Part shown: in pieces, positions 1-6,980 of the stretch | How positions within the stretch are numbered: the stretch's first letter is position 1 | How the letters are laid out: the number at the start of each line of letters is the position of its first letter | NCBI GenBank assembly: GCA_963708235.1 | Contig: OY970200.1 | Location: 1,426,001-1,490,000, forward strand | DNA from: G963708235 sp963708235 | GTDB taxonomy: Bacteria; Actinomycetota; Acidimicrobiia; Spongiisociales; UBA5794 | Length of the DNA: 64,000 nt | Direction of reading: 5' to 3' | The notes under the pieces: generated by a model | Databases searched by the model: none | The model's input: the letters and a program-made list of their open reading frames with translations, nothing else | What the model was told of the DNA's origin: nothing | Translations under genes and position numbers: made by a program

Positions 1-588
1 CTGCGTCAACTCCGAAGGAGTGATCTCGACGGGGCCAGACCGGGGACACTGGCCGCGTTCGATGCTGGCTACGACGCGGTGAGCCACATCCTTGCCCGCC
101 GTAACCGCCTCGATAAGACCATCACCGCTATGGCCCACGACTCAGAGTTCGCTGCGGTCACGAACCGGTTGTGTTGCCTACGGGGCATCTCGACGTTGAC
201 CGGGTTCGCTCTGGCGGTCGAGATCGGCGACTGGCACCGGTTCACTGGCCGCACGATCGCGTCGTATCTCGGACTGGTCCCGTCCGAGCGTTCCTCTGGC
301 GAGTCCCGGGCGCTGGGATCGATCACAAAGACCGGGAACACGCACGCCAGGCGGTTACTGATAGAAGCTGCCTGGCATCACAAACCCCGCTACGCAGCCG
401 GCAAGGCCCTCCAGGCGAGATGGGCAGCAGCACCGCCAACCGCGGTGGCACGAGGCGACGCCGGGAACCGGCGCCTCCACCACCGATGGACCGTCCTCAC
501 CGCCAACCGCAAAAAACACACGGTGGCGAACACCGCCATCGCCCGCGAGCTCGCCGGGTGGTGCTGGTCCCTAGCCGTCATGGACTAA
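1..588 (+). CDS. IS110-family transposase, C-terminal part
   Basis: The reading frame is open from the first base, so the N-terminal DEDD (RuvC-like) domain lies outside the window. The visible part corresponds to the C-terminal transposase_20 (IS116/IS110/IS902) domain. It has the block LRGISTLTGFALAVEIGDW, then GLVPSERSSG and GSITKTGNTHARRLLIEAAW, which contains the conserved serine region typical of this domain. About 195 residues are present. The family moves DNA by an RNA-guided recombinase mechanism (established for IS110 elements, not shown here). The frame ends in TAA with no internal stop. Confidence 0.9.
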   Translation: MRQLRRSDLDGARPGTLAAFDAGYDAVSHILARRNRLDKTITAMAHDSEFAAVTNRLCCLRGISTLTGFALAVEIGDWHRFTGRTIASYLGLVPSERSSGESRALGSITKTGNTHARRLLIEAAWHHKPRYAAGKALQARWAAAPPTAVARGDAGNRRLHHRWTVLTANRKKHTVANTAIARELAGWCWSLAVMD

Positions 589-815
589 CCCCACCCCCCA
601 GAACCCGTCCGCCGTGGACGTGCGAGGCACGCATGCAGCGTGAGGAGCGCACTAGCGACCCGTCTGTGAGTAACCAACCCCGTTGGCCACGCTCGACCGC
701 AGGCAAGCTCAGCAGCTCCCACCGAAACAACGTCATGCGGTAACCAACCCGCGGATATCAGACTGACCACGCGTCGACAGACACGCCGCACACCCGCACC
801 CCACAGCGAACGACC

Positions 816-850
816 AAGCACCCGCCGGACAACCAGCCCGGCGGGTGCTT
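816..850. terminator. Strong hairpin after IS110 transposase
   Basis: A perfect 13-bp stem (AAGCACCCGCCGG at 816-828 pairs with 838-850) with a 9-nt loop. It lies 228 bp downstream of the transposase stop. It could terminate transcription or be part of the element's structured non-coding RNA. No T-tract follows. Confidence 0.5.
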
Positions 851-1096
851 CAACACGCCCCTTGACAAAACCCCTCCCATATCAGACGGGGCGGAGCGCG
901 ACGCCAAAGGCCGCCTCGCCCACAGCGTCACGGACGGTCGCTCGTCCAGGGTCATCGCGCTCGAGGCAACGCGCACCGCACGCGACAGGCCCACCTCAGG
1001 GACCGCAAGCTCGCGCCCCGAAGGTCACACCGGCCCCCGTGGGATTGATGTCGTCGTACGGAAAACGTCCGCTTGGAGAGCGAACGTCTGCGGCCC

Positions 1097-1888
1097 TTAG
1101 GACTCGGTTCGGTGGCGGAGCTCGCCGCGCACCGAGATGACGTCGACGGGCCAGGTGTCGATGGCGGTGGCGGTGCCCGGCATCAGCACCCATTGCGACC
1201 AGTCGTCGCCGGGGATCGCAGTGCGGAACTCGCCGCGCCAGTTGGTGGTGGCGGTGACGTTGCGTCGCCCCATGGTCGTCCAGGTATGGGCGACCGCTTC
1301 GGTGCCGGGGAGCTGCAGGTCGGATCCGGGTTCGTTGGTGGTGTAGGTGACGCCGTCGCCGACGTCCCAGTCGTAGGACTCGATGAACCCGCGCGCCTCG
1401 AGGGTGAAGTCGAGCCCGGTGACCGGGTCGGTCCAGGAATCGGAGAATGGTTCGATGGTGGTTGGCCCCGGGTACCACAACCATGTCTCGAGCTGCACCA
1501 GACCGCGGACCTTCGGGTTGTGTCCCATCTCGAAGTCAGGAACCAGCGCAAACACCCGCAGCTCCATGTCCGGCCCCGGATCGGCGATGCAGGCGACGTC
1601 ATAGACAAGGCCGTCGATCATGAACACCGCCGTTGAGCCGTCGTGACGGGGCGGAGCAGCTGGCACAGGATTGTTGGCCCCATAACGCTGTCCGAAGTCG
1701 GTGGACGAGATCCGTTGGCCAGTAAGGGGACCGTCGGTCCACCGAAGGAACCGGAGGAAGGACGGCCGTCCCGGTTCACGCTCGGCTCGAGTGGGATTCC
1801 AACCTGCCCAAGCCTTGTGGTAGTGGTCCCATGGCGATGGTCCGTTGTTTGGTGGTGGCGGCGGTCTACGGGTGTCCTCGCACCCGAT
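1097..1888 (-). pseudogene. Secreted PKD-like protein, 3' part, interrupted by IS3 element
   Basis: The minus-strand frame is open from the TAA at 1097-1099 up to the IS boundary at 1888 (263 codons), although its first in-frame start-like codon (GTG) is only at 1666. It reads a Pro-rich stretch (RRPPPPPNNGPSPW), a region of unknown fold, then a PKD-like domain: YDWDVGDG, followed by HTWTTMGRRNVTATTNW, the usual pattern of this beta-sandwich. The missing first 37 codons are at 3167-3280 on the other side of the IS. Removing the IS and one GAT copy restores a 300-aa frame. As it stands the gene cannot make its normal exported product. No enzymatic motif was seen, so a cell-surface or extracellular binding role is inference. 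Confidence 0.75.
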
Positions 1889-1915
1889 TGAACCTGACCC
1901 GGTTTCTTGGACACG
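1889..1915. repeat. IS3 terminal inverted repeat (orfB end)
   Basis: A 27-bp end beginning TGAACCTGACCCGG. It matches the opposite end at 3140-3166 at all but five positions (one mismatch at position 6, three around positions 15-17, one at position 19). Confidence 0.9.
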
Positions 1916-1918
1916 GGG

Positions 1919-2809
1919 TTATGCCAGATTGGTCTGGCCGTGGTCGTGTCGCCACTTGTCAGCGTACTCGGCGGGGGTGAGGTGACCGAGACCGGTCTGG
2001 TGGCGTTGACGGTTGTAGAACACCTCGATGAACTCGAACAGGTAGGCGTGCGCTTCGGCTCGGGTCGGGAAGATGATGCTGCCACGGATCCAGGTGATCT
2101 CGACCTTGAGTCGAGCCCAGAACGTCTCCATCGCGGCGTTGTCGAACGCGTCGCCGGTGGACCCGAACGACAGGTTCATGTCGGCGTTGCCTGCGGCAAA
2201 CGCGAAGTCCAGTGACGTGTACTGCGGTCCCTTGTCGGCGTGGTGGGTAACGTCGGCGGGATGCCCGGTGCGGGCGAGCGCCATTGTCAGGGCGGACACG
2301 ACCAGGGCGGTGTCTTGCCGGCCGCTGGTGTCCCAGCCGACGATCCCGCGATGGAACAGGTCACGGATCCCAGCCAGGTAGAGCTTGCCCTCACCAGTTG
2401 GGAACTCGGTGACGTCGGCAACCCACCGCTGGTTGGGCCGGTCGGCGGTGAAGTCCCGGTTCAACAGGTCCGCTGCTCCGCCGGCGTCGGGTCGTCCCCG
2501 GCGCCATTTCTTCGACGTGTGCGCACCCACTAAACCGTTGGTGCGCATGAGCCGGGCCACACGCGAGCGTGCCCCCCGGTAGCCGAGGCGGCGGAGTTGC
2601 CCATAGACCCTGGGCACCCCGTAGGTGTTGCGCGATCGGCGGTAGATGTCACGGATCGTCTCCAGCAGCGCCTCGTCAGCGACATCACGTGCCGACGGCT
2701 TGTGGTTCACCCACGCATAGAACGACGAACGGGGAACCTCGACCAGTTCACACATCCGCTTGACCGGCAGGTCGGCTCGGTTGTCTGAGACGAAGCGCAA
2801 GCGGATCAC
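1919..2809 (-). CDS. IS3-family transposase OrfB (DDE integrase domain)
   Basis: A 296-aa product with the HTH_21 segment near residues 40-95 (YGVPRVYGQLRRLGY) and an rve integrase core: first Asp in WVADVTEF, second Asp in HHADKGPQYTS, and the catalytic Glu in DNAAMETFWARLK. It ends with the usual RHQTGLGHLTPAEY tail. In the family this polypeptide is normally joined to OrfA by a -1 frameshift to give the active transposase. The start is a GTG overlapping the orfA stop (2806-2809), which fits coupled or frameshifted expression. All three acidic residues are present, so the enzyme looks functional. Confidence 0.93.
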   Translation of the reverse strand: MIRLRFVSDNRADLPVKRMCELVEVPRSSFYAWVNHKPSARDVADEALLETIRDIYRRSRNTYGVPRVYGQLRRLGYRGARSRVARLMRTNGLVGAHTSKKWRRGRPDAGGAADLLNRDFTADRPNQRWVADVTEFPTGEGKLYLAGIRDLFHRGIVGWDTSGRQDTALVVSALTMALARTGHPADVTHHADKGPQYTSLDFAFAAGNADMNLSFGSTGDAFDNAAMETFWARLKVEITWIRGSIIFPTRAEAHAYLFEFIEVFYNRQRHQTGLGHLTPAEYADKWRHDHGQTNLA

Positions 2810-3102
2810 CGCATCGTCTCCCGGGCGAAATACGCAGCCGCCCTCCGCAGGATCTCCTTGTCGGTGCGCAACTCCACGTTCTCCATGCGGAGCCGACGCA
2901 GCTCGTCACGCTCCGACTCGGTCAACGCATCCGGGTCGGCGCCACGCTCAGCAGCCTCACGCGCCACCCGCACCCAGTTCCACAACGTGCCCTCAGCGAT
3001 CCCCAACGACCGGGCAACCTCAGCGATCGGACGCTCAGACGACTCCACCAGCTCCAACGCGTCCCTGCGGAACTGGTCCGGGTACTTACTCGGACGACCC
3101 AT
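2806..3102 (-). CDS. IS3-family transposase OrfA (HTH protein)
   Basis: A 98-aa product starting MGRPSKYPDQFRRDALELV. The N-terminal half is a helix-turn-helix of the transposase_8 (IS3/IS911) type with IAEVARSLGIAEGTLWNWV as the recognition part. The C-terminal half is a leucine-zipper coiled coil ending in EILRRAAAYFARE. It binds the terminal repeats and dimerises. I chose the ATG about 60 bp inside the terminal repeat; a longer in-frame start at 3195 lies outside the element and is therefore not used by it. Confidence 0.9.
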   Translation of the reverse strand: MGRPSKYPDQFRRDALELVESSERPIAEVARSLGIAEGTLWNWVRVAREAAERGADPDALTESERDELRRLRMENVELRTDKEILRRAAAYFARETMR

Positions 3103-3139
3103 CACGGGGCTCCTTCCTACACGGTCTCCCGCGTAATCA

Positions 3140-3166
3140 CGTGTCCACGATTCCGGGTCACGTTCA
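3140..3166. repeat. IS3 terminal inverted repeat (orfA end)
   Basis: The inward-facing partner of 1889-1915, reading TGAACGTGACCCGG from 3166. It is directly followed by the GAT target duplication at 3167-3169. Confidence 0.9.
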
Positions 3167-3280
3167 GATGGTGCGTCCATTCGCGCCACAGTCATCTGTC
3201 TGCGCTCCGGACTCTCCGCCTACCAGTAGCCAGCTCGCGATCAGAGCGGCGGCTGGAAGCGCGAGGCGCGTGATTCTCAT
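3167..3280 (-). pseudogene. Secreted PKD-like protein, 5' part (signal peptide), interrupted by IS3
   Basis: The ATG at 3278-3280 begins 37 codons that read as a secretory signal: MRITRLALPAAALIASWLL, then a polar segment GAQTDDCGANGRT up to the IS junction. The frame continues exactly (shared codon ATC, the reverse complement of GAT) into the fragment at 1097-1888. The start codon overlaps the stop of the upstream lipoprotein gene (ATGA, 3277-3280), so both genes were one translationally coupled operon before the insertion. This fragment has no stop of its own before it enters the IS end. Confidence 0.75.
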
Positions 3281-3975
3281 GATTCTGGGGCTTGATCCCA
3301 TACGAGCCACCGTCCGTCGTGGCGTCGCAGTTCCACGATCAGGTCGAACTGCTCCGGCTCGGAGTCCTCGAGCCGGACCTCGCCGGTCGTGGCATCCCGA
3401 ATCCAGAACTCGGTGCGTTCGAAATCCGCCAGCATGACGATCGCGCCGATGTTGGCTGGATCGCTTGTTGGGAACGGCGACACGAACGTGGCCTCAATGT
3501 TGTCGAATCGGACTTCGTTCTCAGCAAGGAGTGTGCCCATGCCGTCCAGCTGTCGCTCCCACCACGGTCCGTCAGGGTGGAACACCAGCCCGATGATTTC
3601 CGGGTCGGTGGTGGGGTTGAGTCCCAGCCAGTTCTGATAGGCCAAGTGCTCGCGGTAGATCCGGGCGTACTCGGAGAGGTCGGTCTCGTCATTCGGGACG
3701 GGGTTGAGTGCGGGTGCGCCGTCGGCGTCGGGAGGCTGGGTGGTGCTCGTCGTCGTGGTGGGCGGGATGGTCGAGGTGGTCGTGGTCGGCGGGGGAGTGG
3801 CGGTGGTCGAAGGCGGCGACGTGGTGGTCGGCGGTGCGATGGTCGTGGGCGAAGCGGCGGTGGTCGACGTGGTGTCCGGGGCGGGATCGGTACCCGAGCA
3901 GGCGGGCAGCACGACAAGGAGGAAGGCGGCCACGCCGGCCTGTGCTCGGGTTGACGTCGGATGGGGGATGGGCAA
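3277..3975 (-). CDS. Thr/Pro-rich lipoprotein of unknown function
   Basis: The N-terminus carries a hydrophobic stretch and a lipobox, VAAFLLVVLPACSG, so the Cys should be lipidated and the protein anchored outside the membrane. A linker of about 60 residues rich in Thr, Ser and Pro follows, then a globular domain of about 150 residues containing YARIYREHLAYQNWLG, RTEFWIRDATTGEVRLED and a final DGRWLVWDQ. That last pattern resembles a small SnoaL/NTF2-like fold, but this is only an impression. The start is uncertain: TTG at 3975 gives a short n-region, and another TTG at 4038 would add 21 residues. The gene is coupled to the IS-disrupted PKD gene downstream. Confidence 0.7.
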   Translation of the reverse strand: MPIPHPTSTRAQAGVAAFLLVVLPACSGTDPAPDTTSTTAASPTTIAPPTTTSPPSTTATPPPTTTTSTIPPTTTTSTTQPPDADGAPALNPVPNDETDLSEYARIYREHLAYQNWLGLNPTTDPEIIGLVFHPDGPWWERQLDGMGTLLAENEVRFDNIEATFVSPFPTSDPANIGAIVMLADFERTEFWIRDATTGEVRLEDSEPEQFDLIVELRRHDGRWLVWDQAPES

Positions 3976-4441
3976 CCTCTGAGACGGAGCGCGGGCAGCG
4001 TAACACGCGTTGTGGCGGGTTACAACCAGTCCACGCAACGTTCGATAACGTCGATTCCGGTGTCGGGATCACACTCCTCGCCCGTTCCGGTCGCCAGGTG
4101 GGCCGGATCGTCGGTCGTGCGACCATTGACAGTGGACCGTTCGCTGGGTACGGTCCGCCGATCATGTCGTGGTCACCATGTTCGTGTCGGTGTCGAAGCT
4201 CTCGGGTGGATTACCCGGGTGCCCGCACCATGCGTGCCACGCACTCCTAGACCTGCTCCACCACCCGAGAGAACCCGCCTGACCGGCTGTGGCCAGGTAG
4301 TTGGAACAGGTCGATCGTCCTCGACGACGTTTTTATCGACGCCCGGGAGTGCCCACGAATGAACGATCTCCGTCCCGCTGTTCTGCCCGCCCCTGCCGAT
4401 GTCCTCTTCCATGCGGAGGCCGTCCCCACCGAGGTGACGCC
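3976..4441. other. Intergenic region, no gene recognised
   Basis: It separates the divergent lipoprotein and DUF4395 genes and must hold both promoters. I saw no clear -10/-35 pair, hairpin or conserved ORF. The frames that run through it lack protein-like composition. Confidence 0.5.
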
Positions 4442-4861
4442 ATGACCGTCGCCCCGACACGGCAGGTCGACGTCAATATTCCCCGCACCAACCAGGCATT
4501 GGTGGCGGTGCTCACCGGGATCGCATTTCTCGTCCAGTGGTGGCCACTGGTCGCTCTCACCGCATTGGTGGTGGCGGCGACCCGATTCGGCGGACCGCGG
4601 TGGGGTGTGTTCACCCAGGGATACCTCAGGTTGCTGCGTCCACGGCTGTCGGGTCCCATCGAGACCGAGGCTTCCGGGCCGCCTCGCTTCTCCCAACTGC
4701 TTGCGGTGCTCTTCCTCGGAGCGGCGTCGGTCCTGTTTGCGCTGGGGTGGTCGACCGCTGGATGGGCGGTGACACTGATGGTGTTCGTGCTCGCCGCTCT
4801 GGCGGCGACCACCCGGATCTGCGTCGGGTGCCTCATCTACGAAAGGGCGGTGGGCTCGTGA
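4442..4861 (+). CDS. DUF4395 family membrane protein
   Basis: A 139-aa integral membrane protein. The N-terminal polar segment ends in VDVNIPRTNQALVAVLTG, the usual beginning of DUF4395. Two hydrophobic pairs follow (about residues 18-47 and 85-128), with FGGPRWGVFTQGYLRLLRPRL between them and a final CVGCLIYE. The closing CxxC-like pair CVGC is typical of the family. The gene overlaps the next one (GTGA), so the two are probably co-translated. DUF4395 proteins are often found beside thioredoxin-fold proteins, which suggests a role in membrane-associated thiol redox chemistry. That function is inference. Confidence 0.85.
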   Translation: MTVAPTRQVDVNIPRTNQALVAVLTGIAFLVQWWPLVALTALVVAATRFGGPRWGVFTQGYLRLLRPRLSGPIETEASGPPRFSQLLAVLFLGAASVLFALGWSTAGWAVTLMVFVLAALAATTRICVGCLIYERAVGS

Positions 4862-5214
4862 CCGGTCTGGTGCTGCGGATGGCAGTGCTCGTCGTGCTGG
4901 TGGTCGCTGCGGGCTGGGCGGTTTGGGTGGGGGAGCGGCACCGGGGTCGTCGGACGCTGGGTCTCCCTCCGGGGCTCACGCTGGTGACGGGGTCAGGTTG
5001 TGTGTTGTGCGGTCCGGCCGAGCGGGCGCTGCGGGCCGCAGGGGCCGTCCCCGGATTGGTCGATGTGAGGGACCTGCCGGATGGGTCGGCGGTGGCGTCG
5101 CTTCCGGTGGCATTGGTGATCGGCAGCGACGGAACGATCCTGATGCGCCGCTCCGGAAGGTCCGTGATCTCCGACGCCGGGAGTATTGCGGGCCAACTGG
5201 CGGCGGCGACCTGA
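4858..5214 (+). CDS. Membrane-anchored thioredoxin-fold protein
   Basis: A 118-aa protein. One N-terminal transmembrane helix (about residues 7-25) is followed by a short thioredoxin-like domain with the redox pair SGCVLC at about residues 48-53, a central LVDVRDLPDGS, and a SLPVALVIGSDGTIL segment that corresponds to the cis-Pro strand of the fold. The GTG start overlaps the upstream TGA by the GTGA junction, which decides the start. The tight coupling to the DUF4395 gene suggests the two act together at the membrane. The partner substrate is unknown. Confidence 0.75.
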   Translation: MTGLVLRMAVLVVLVVAAGWAVWVGERHRGRRTLGLPPGLTLVTGSGCVLCGPAERALRAAGAVPGLVDVRDLPDGSAVASLPVALVIGSDGTILMRRSGRSVISDAGSIAGQLAAAT

Positions 5215-5323
5215 TCGTCCCAGAGTTCCGGTGGGTGAACGTGGGATCTGTGGTCTTGTCATCCGTCCTGGGGCGTTGCCCCGTAGCTGGGATGGAAGTA
5301 GTTCCCACCAGGAGGTTGGACAG

Positions 5324-5800
5324 ATGCGCAAGACCCTCGTTGCCGTGCTAGCGGCGGTGCTCAGTGTGATGATGGTGGTGCCGGCGGCGGCGTCACCCAC
5401 CAAGTCGAAGGCGCCCACGATCGCCAGCATCGCCGTCGGCGGCGGATTCGACACGCTGGTTGCTGCGGTGTCGTGCACCGGATTGATCGCGGCAATCGAT
5501 GATCCCACCGACGCCCAACTGACCGTGTTCGCTCCGACGGATGAGGCATTTGCCGCCCTCGGGCTCGATGCCGGCAACGTGTGCAGTGTGCCCGGACTGG
5601 CATCGATCCTCACCTACCACATCGTTCCCGGTCGTCTCCCGGCGGCCCGGGTGGTGCGCTCGACGTCGCTCGCCACGCTCAACGGAGCGGCGATCTCGGT
5701 CAGCGGTGCCACCCTCAACGGGTCCACCAACATCGTGGCCACGAACCTGCAGGCCTCGAACGGCGTCGTCCACGTGATCGACGCAGTTCTGCTCCCGTAG
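5324..5800 (+). CDS. Secreted fasciclin (FAS1) domain protein
   Basis: A 158-aa protein with an N-terminal signal peptide (MRKTLVAVLAAVLSV, cleavage expected near AAA-SP). A single FAS1 domain follows, with the two hallmark boxes: LTVFAPTDEAFAAL (about residues 67-80) and LTYHIVPGRL followed by GVVHVIDAVLLP at the end. FAS1 domains mediate cell-surface adhesion. A good ribosome-binding site (AGGAGG, 11 nt upstream) supports the ATG at 5324. The domain is slightly short between the two boxes but complete. Two hairpins follow the stop. Confidence 0.93.
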   Translation: MRKTLVAVLAAVLSVMMVVPAAASPTKSKAPTIASIAVGGGFDTLVAAVSCTGLIAAIDDPTDAQLTVFAPTDEAFAALGLDAGNVCSVPGLASILTYHIVPGRLPAARVVRSTSLATLNGAAISVSGATLNGSTNIVATNLQASNGVVHVIDAVLLP

Positions 5801-5820
5801 GCGTCGCCCGACCGCACCGA

Positions 5821-5857
5821 CGACGGGTACCCGGACATCCCCCACGGGTATCCGTCG
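5821..5857. terminator. Hairpin after fasciclin gene
   Basis: A 13-bp stem with one G-T pair (CGACGGGTACCCG pairing with 5845-5857) and an 11-nt loop, 20 bp after the stop codon. Confidence 0.55.
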
Positions 5858-5877
5858 TTGTGCGAGGTCGGTGCGAC

Positions 5878-5920
5878 CGACGGCCGGAACCCGTCTCTCC
5901 CTCTCGGGCTCCGGCCGTCG
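5878..5920. terminator. Second hairpin between fasciclin and alkB
   Basis: CGACGGCCGGA at the left pairs with TCCGGCCGTCG-type sequence at the right, extended by CCCG/CGGG, with a pyrimidine-rich loop. It lies between two convergent genes and probably terminates one or both. Confidence 0.6.
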
Positions 5921-5956
5921 CATCGATCTCGGTGGTTCAGATCTCGTTGGAGATTC

Positions 5957-6562
5957 TCAGTCATAGGCGTGACGAAACATGACCACCATGCGAGGCCCGG
6001 CCGTGGCCGCCTTCGGGACGGCGTGCTCGTAGGTGCGCTGGCACGAGCCGCCCATCACCACCAGGTCGCCGTGCCCGAGTGACCAGGCCAAAGACGTACC
6101 CCCGGCTCTGGGTCGGAGCAGGAAGCGACGGGGGGAACCCAGCGAGATCGTCGCCACCGTCGCCGTGGGCCGCTCCCTGGCGATGCGGTCGCCGTGCCAG
6201 GCCACCGAGTCCCTGCCGTCCCGGTACCACCCGGCAGACACCCGGTCGAGCCGCACTGAGTACCGATCGGAGAGCACCTCGACCAGCGCACCGATCATCG
6301 GATCGACGTGGAGCGATACCGCACCGACCAGCCGGGGCGTCCGCACCTCCCGTTCGTACATCCGCACCACAGGTTGTTCCCAAGCGACCCCCTCGGCGAG
6401 CACATCGAACAGCGACAGGTCGCCCTCGAGCCACCGCGGCGCCACATCGATCCACGCCCCCTCGTCGAGCGCCACCCGCTCGAGCGACGCAAAAGCCCGG
6501 TCCGGTGTGGCCGGGGAGCCCCCGAACAGGCTTGGCTGAAGCGCTGTAGCATGATCGAACAT
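5957..6562 (-). CDS. alkB: AlkB-type Fe(II)/2-oxoglutarate dioxygenase (alkylated DNA repair)
   Basis: A 201-aa protein that should remove methyl groups from 1-methyladenine and 3-methylcytosine by oxidation. The iron ligands are visible as H123-G-D125 in AWHGDR and H180 in TYEHAV. The 2-oxoglutarate-binding arginines are R191 and R197 in GPRMVVMFR. The substrate loop AGWYRDGRDSVAWH is typical of the short bacterial and ALKBH2/3-like group. The ATG lies inside an SOS-type palindrome and 8 nt after a TATGAT element, so the transcript is probably leaderless and damage-inducible. The product acts in the cytoplasm on DNA or RNA. Confidence 0.92.
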   Translation of the reverse strand: MFDHATALQPSLFGGSPATPDRAFASLERVALDEGAWIDVAPRWLEGDLSLFDVLAEGVAWEQPVVRMYEREVRTPRLVGAVSLHVDPMIGALVEVLSDRYSVRLDRVSAGWYRDGRDSVAWHGDRIARERPTATVATISLGSPRRFLLRPRAGGTSLAWSLGHGDLVVMGGSCQRTYEHAVPKAATAGPRMVVMFRHAYD

Positions 6563-6576
6563 ACGTTCGTATCATA
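6555..6576 (-). promoter_or_regulatory. LexA (SOS) box and -10 element of alkB
   Basis: TCGAAC (6555-6560), four bases, GTTCGT (6565-6570) matches the mycobacterial-type SOS consensus TCGAAC-N4-GTTCGA with one mismatch. On the minus strand TATGAT (6571-6576) lies directly upstream, so bound LexA would cover the -10 region, the expected start site and the start codon. Confidence 0.7.
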
Positions 6577-6650
6577 CCACCGACCGGAGCGTTCCGGTCA
6601 TCTCTCTCGAGGCAGTGCACATCCAACGTGTTGCTACACTCACCCGCTCA

Positions 6651-6722
6651 GGGCGCTTAGCTCAGCGGGAGAGCGCTGCCTTCACACGGCAGAGGTCACT
6701 GGTTCGATCCCAGTAGCGCCCA
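6651..6722 (+). tRNA. tRNA-Val (anticodon CAC)
   Basis: It folds into a full cloverleaf: acceptor GGGCGCT/AGCGCCC, D-stem GCTC/GAGC, anticodon stem CTGCC/GGCAG with loop TTCACAC (anticodon CAC, reading GTG), and T-stem ACTGG/CCAGT with loop TTCGATC. The discriminator base is A, and the CCA end is not fully encoded. The 3' half from the anticodon loop onward also forms the left attachment site of the island downstream. Confidence 0.97.
6681..6698 (+). repeat. attL core of the island
   Basis: TTCACACGGCAGAGGTCA, running from the anticodon loop of tRNA-Val to the first base pairs of the T-stem. It is identical to 27310-27327. Confidence 0.85.
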
Positions 6723-6728
6723 CCCCCA

Positions 6729-6751
6729 AAACCCTTGTGGCGCAAGGGTTT
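6729..6751 (+). terminator. Terminator after tRNA-Val
   Basis: A 9-bp stem AAACCCTTG / CAAGGGTTT with a 5-nt loop, starting 7 nt after the mature tRNA end and ending in TTT. Confidence 0.75.
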
Positions 6752-6769
6752 CTGCTCATCGCAGAGAGC

Positions 6770-6812
6770 GCGAAACTTCACAGTAGACACTCCAGGACGC
6801 GGATAGGACGCG
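6770..6812 (+). repeat. Island end repeat, left copy (possible integrase arm site)
   Basis: It reads GCGAAA, 14 variable bases, then CTCCAGGACGCG-G-ATAGGACGCG. The right copy at 27149-27191 has the same spacing and one difference in the final 23 bp. The internal GGACGCG doublet (11-bp spacing) suggests paired binding sites. Confidence 0.65.
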
Positions 6813-6980
6813 TCTTTCTCCACCGACTGTCCGGGCCCCGAGTGCTGACTCCCCACCTCAGACAGGGCTCGGAGGGCATGGTGCGTTGGTCAGGAGCTAC
6901 TGGTCCCCGCGGTTGCAACGGATGATGCCGCCGAGCGAGGACATCCGCGAAGGGCCACCCGACGATGGTAGGGTCCTTCA

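Larger units (their letters stand above)
1..890 (+). mobile_element. IS110-family insertion sequence, 3' portion
   Basis: The element consists of the 3' part of an IS110-type transposase gene followed by about 300 bp of non-coding DNA. IS110 elements lack classical inverted repeats and carry a structured non-coding (bridge) RNA beside the transposase. The non-coding stretch here holds a strong hairpin at 816-850 and two copies of ATATCAGAC (755-763 and 879-887). The right boundary near 890 is an estimate from the end of this structured stretch. The left end lies outside the window. Confidence 0.55.
1889..3166 (-). mobile_element. Complete IS3-family insertion sequence (1,278 bp)
   Basis: The ends are imperfect inverted repeats of 27 bp: TGAACCTGACCCGG at 1889 and its counterpart TGAACGTGACCCGG reading inward from 3166, both followed by a segment ending TGGACACG. 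The flanking bases are GAT on both sides (1886-1888 and 3167-3169), a 3-bp target duplication as expected for IS3. It contains two overlapping frames, orfA and orfB, on the minus strand. Both frames are intact, so the copy may still be active. Confidence 0.93.

Noticed and set aside
3103..3195. IS3 OrfA starting outside the element
   Set aside because: The extra 31 codons cross the terminal repeat into host sequence, so they are not part of the transposase.
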